DNA of 14,227 bases from an uncultured Chloroflexota bacterium. Its GTDB lineage: Bacteria > Chloroflexota > Dehalococcoidia > Lucifugimonadales > CAJWER01. The position numbers and the translations under genes were made by a program. The stretch covers positions 1 through 14,227 of the forward strand of contig CAJWER010000062.1 in the NCBI GenBank assembly GCA_913030785.1, given 5' to 3'. This document shows, in pieces, positions 13,436 to 14,227 of this stretch. A model generated the notes under the pieces. It was given only the letters and a program-made list of their open reading frames with translations. It searched no databases and was not told the DNA's origin. The stretch's first letter is position 1. Each line of letters begins with the position of its first letter.

Positions 13436-13476
13436 GTCGGACCCGGCTCCCCCCGGAGGCGGGCCGGTGATCCGAC
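13436..13476. repeat. Imperfect GC-rich inverted repeat between topA and xerC
   Basis: GTCGGA (13436-13441) pairs with TCCGAC (13471-13476). CCGGC (13443-13447) pairs with GCCGG (13463-13467), and CTCC/GGAG pair near the centre. Together they make a 41-nt structure with small internal bulges in the 139-nt spacer. No T-run follows on the minus strand. It may be a dispersed intergenic repeat or an RNA processing/attenuation hairpin. Confidence 0.45.
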
Positions 13477-13490
13477 ACCTCGTGAAGCCT

Positions 13491-14227
13491 TTAGGAGGCC
13501 AGCTCCACAGCCTCGTCCTCGGGAACTGGGCCGTTGAAATCGCAAGAGTTGCAGCGCGCATTTCCCCTGCCAGCCGCAAGTAGCAGCTTGCCGCAGTCCG
13601 GGCAGGGCTGAGGAAGCGGCCGACGACTCACAGCAAAGGTGCAGGCAGGGTAATTGGAGCAGCCATAGAACTTGGTGCGACCACGTCCCTTGCCCTTGCC
13701 CTGACGCTCCACCAGGTCGTTGCCACAGTCCGGGCACTCGACCCCCACCCTCTCAAGCAGCGGCCTTGAAGCCTTGCACTCCGGGAAGCCGCTGCACGAT
13801 AGGAATCTGCCAAACCGGCCGGACTTGATTACCATTGGACGCGCACAGAGTTCGCAGACCTCATCGGTCTCCTCGTCTATCTGGTCCCGCGGAATCCTCT
13901 CCGCCTCGGCCAGGGCTCGCTTTACCGACTCCGAGAATGGTCCGTAGAACTCCTTCAACACCGGACCCCACTCCCGCTCACCGTTCGCAACGTCGTCCAA
14001 CTCTTCCTCAATACGGGCTGTGAAACCCACGTCCATGATATCTGGGAAATGCTTCGTCAGAAGGCCACTCACCGCCGTACCCAGCTTGGTGGGCACGAAG
14101 CGACCCTGATCCTTGCGAGCGTAATCTCTGTCCGTCACCGTCGCCAGCGTGGGTGCATATGTACTTGGGCGGCCGATGCCCTGCTCTTCGAGGGCCTTGA
14201 CCAGCGTCGCCTCTGTGTATCGCGGCG
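13491..14227 (-). CDS. topA: DNA topoisomerase I, C-terminal part (truncated by the window edge)
   Basis: Type IA topoisomerase relaxes negative supercoils by single-strand passage. Only the last 244 residues are in the window; the reading frame runs off the right edge, so the GTG near 14138 is not the start. The fragment begins PRYTEATLVKALEEQGIGRPSTYAP, a strongly conserved stretch near the end of the catalytic core. Three C4 zinc-binding modules of the topoisomerase I tail follow, at about fragment residues 124-150 (CELC...C...C), 164-195 (CPDC...CSNYPAC) and 208-228 (CPDC...CNSC). The catalytic tyrosine lies outside the window. The gene is upstream of xerC, from which it is separated by 139 nt containing a GC-rich inverted repeat. 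Confidence 0.96.
   Translation of the reverse strand, partial: PRYTEATLVKALEEQGIGRPSTYAPTLATVTDRDYARKDQGRFVPTKLGTAVSGLLTKHFPDIMDVGFTARIEEELDDVANGEREWGPVLKEFYGPFSESVKRALAEAERIPRDQIDEETDEVCELCARPMVIKSGRFGRFLSCSGFPECKASRPLLERVGVECPDCGNDLVERQGKGKGRGRTKFYGCSNYPACTFAVSRRPLPQPCPDCGKLLLAAGRGNARCNSCDFNGPVPEDEAVELAS

Noticed and set aside
13348..13737. Minus-strand open frame across the topA-xerC spacer
   Set aside because: It overlaps topA zinc modules out of frame, and its Cys-rich look is a by-product of that; no conserved feature.
1..14227. CRISPR array, tRNA, rRNA or riboswitch
   Set aside because: I saw no regularly spaced repeats, cloverleaf-like segments or conserved riboswitch cores on either strand by eye.

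Overview
This window looks like an ordinary chromosomal housekeeping region of a moderately GC-rich bacterium. The order topA-xerC-aroQ-peptidase-efp-xseA-xseB, the tig-clpP-clpX cluster, frequent TTG/GTG starts and the non-canonical EF-P loop remind me of Chloroflexota (Dehalococcoidia or SAR202-like). That placement is inference: there is no rRNA and I could not run a phylogeny.

Layout. (1) 54-1034 (+) encodes a zinc-type medium-chain dehydrogenase. (2) 1090-1302 (-) encodes a 70-residue C4 zinc-ribbon protein behind a near-consensus sigma-70 promoter. A 321-nt divergent spacer separates it from (3) an amidase-signature hydrolase at 1624-3000 (+). (4) 3260-6581 (+) is the tig-clpP-clpX operon: trigger factor, ClpP protease and ClpX unfoldase. 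It has an extended -10 promoter in front and a strong intrinsic terminator at 6605-6643. (5) From there to the right edge all genes are on the minus strand. A rhomboid protease with a C-terminal TPR region (6694-7806) is followed rightward by a long co-directional cluster read right to left: topA (3' part only, running off the edge), xerC, aroQ, an M24B Xaa-Pro peptidase, efp, xseA, xseB and a PHP-domain phosphoesterase.

How the genes work together. tig, clpP and clpX couple nascent-chain folding with ATP-dependent proteolysis. In the minus-strand cluster, aroQ, the peptidase, efp and xseA are tightly packed (a 4-nt overlap, a Shine-Dalgarno fused to a stop codon, a 1-nt gap), so they are probably translated from one message. 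topA and xerC deal with DNA topology and chromosome-dimer resolution, and xseA/xseB form exonuclease VII. Three spacers in this cluster contain GC-rich palindromes, two of which look like degenerate copies of one short repeat.

I do not see a CRISPR array, tRNA, rRNA, insertion sequence, prophage or obvious new defence system. The most interesting point is the EF-P tip loop: the position of the lysine that is modified in E. coli is glutamine, within a KMQQRAP loop.
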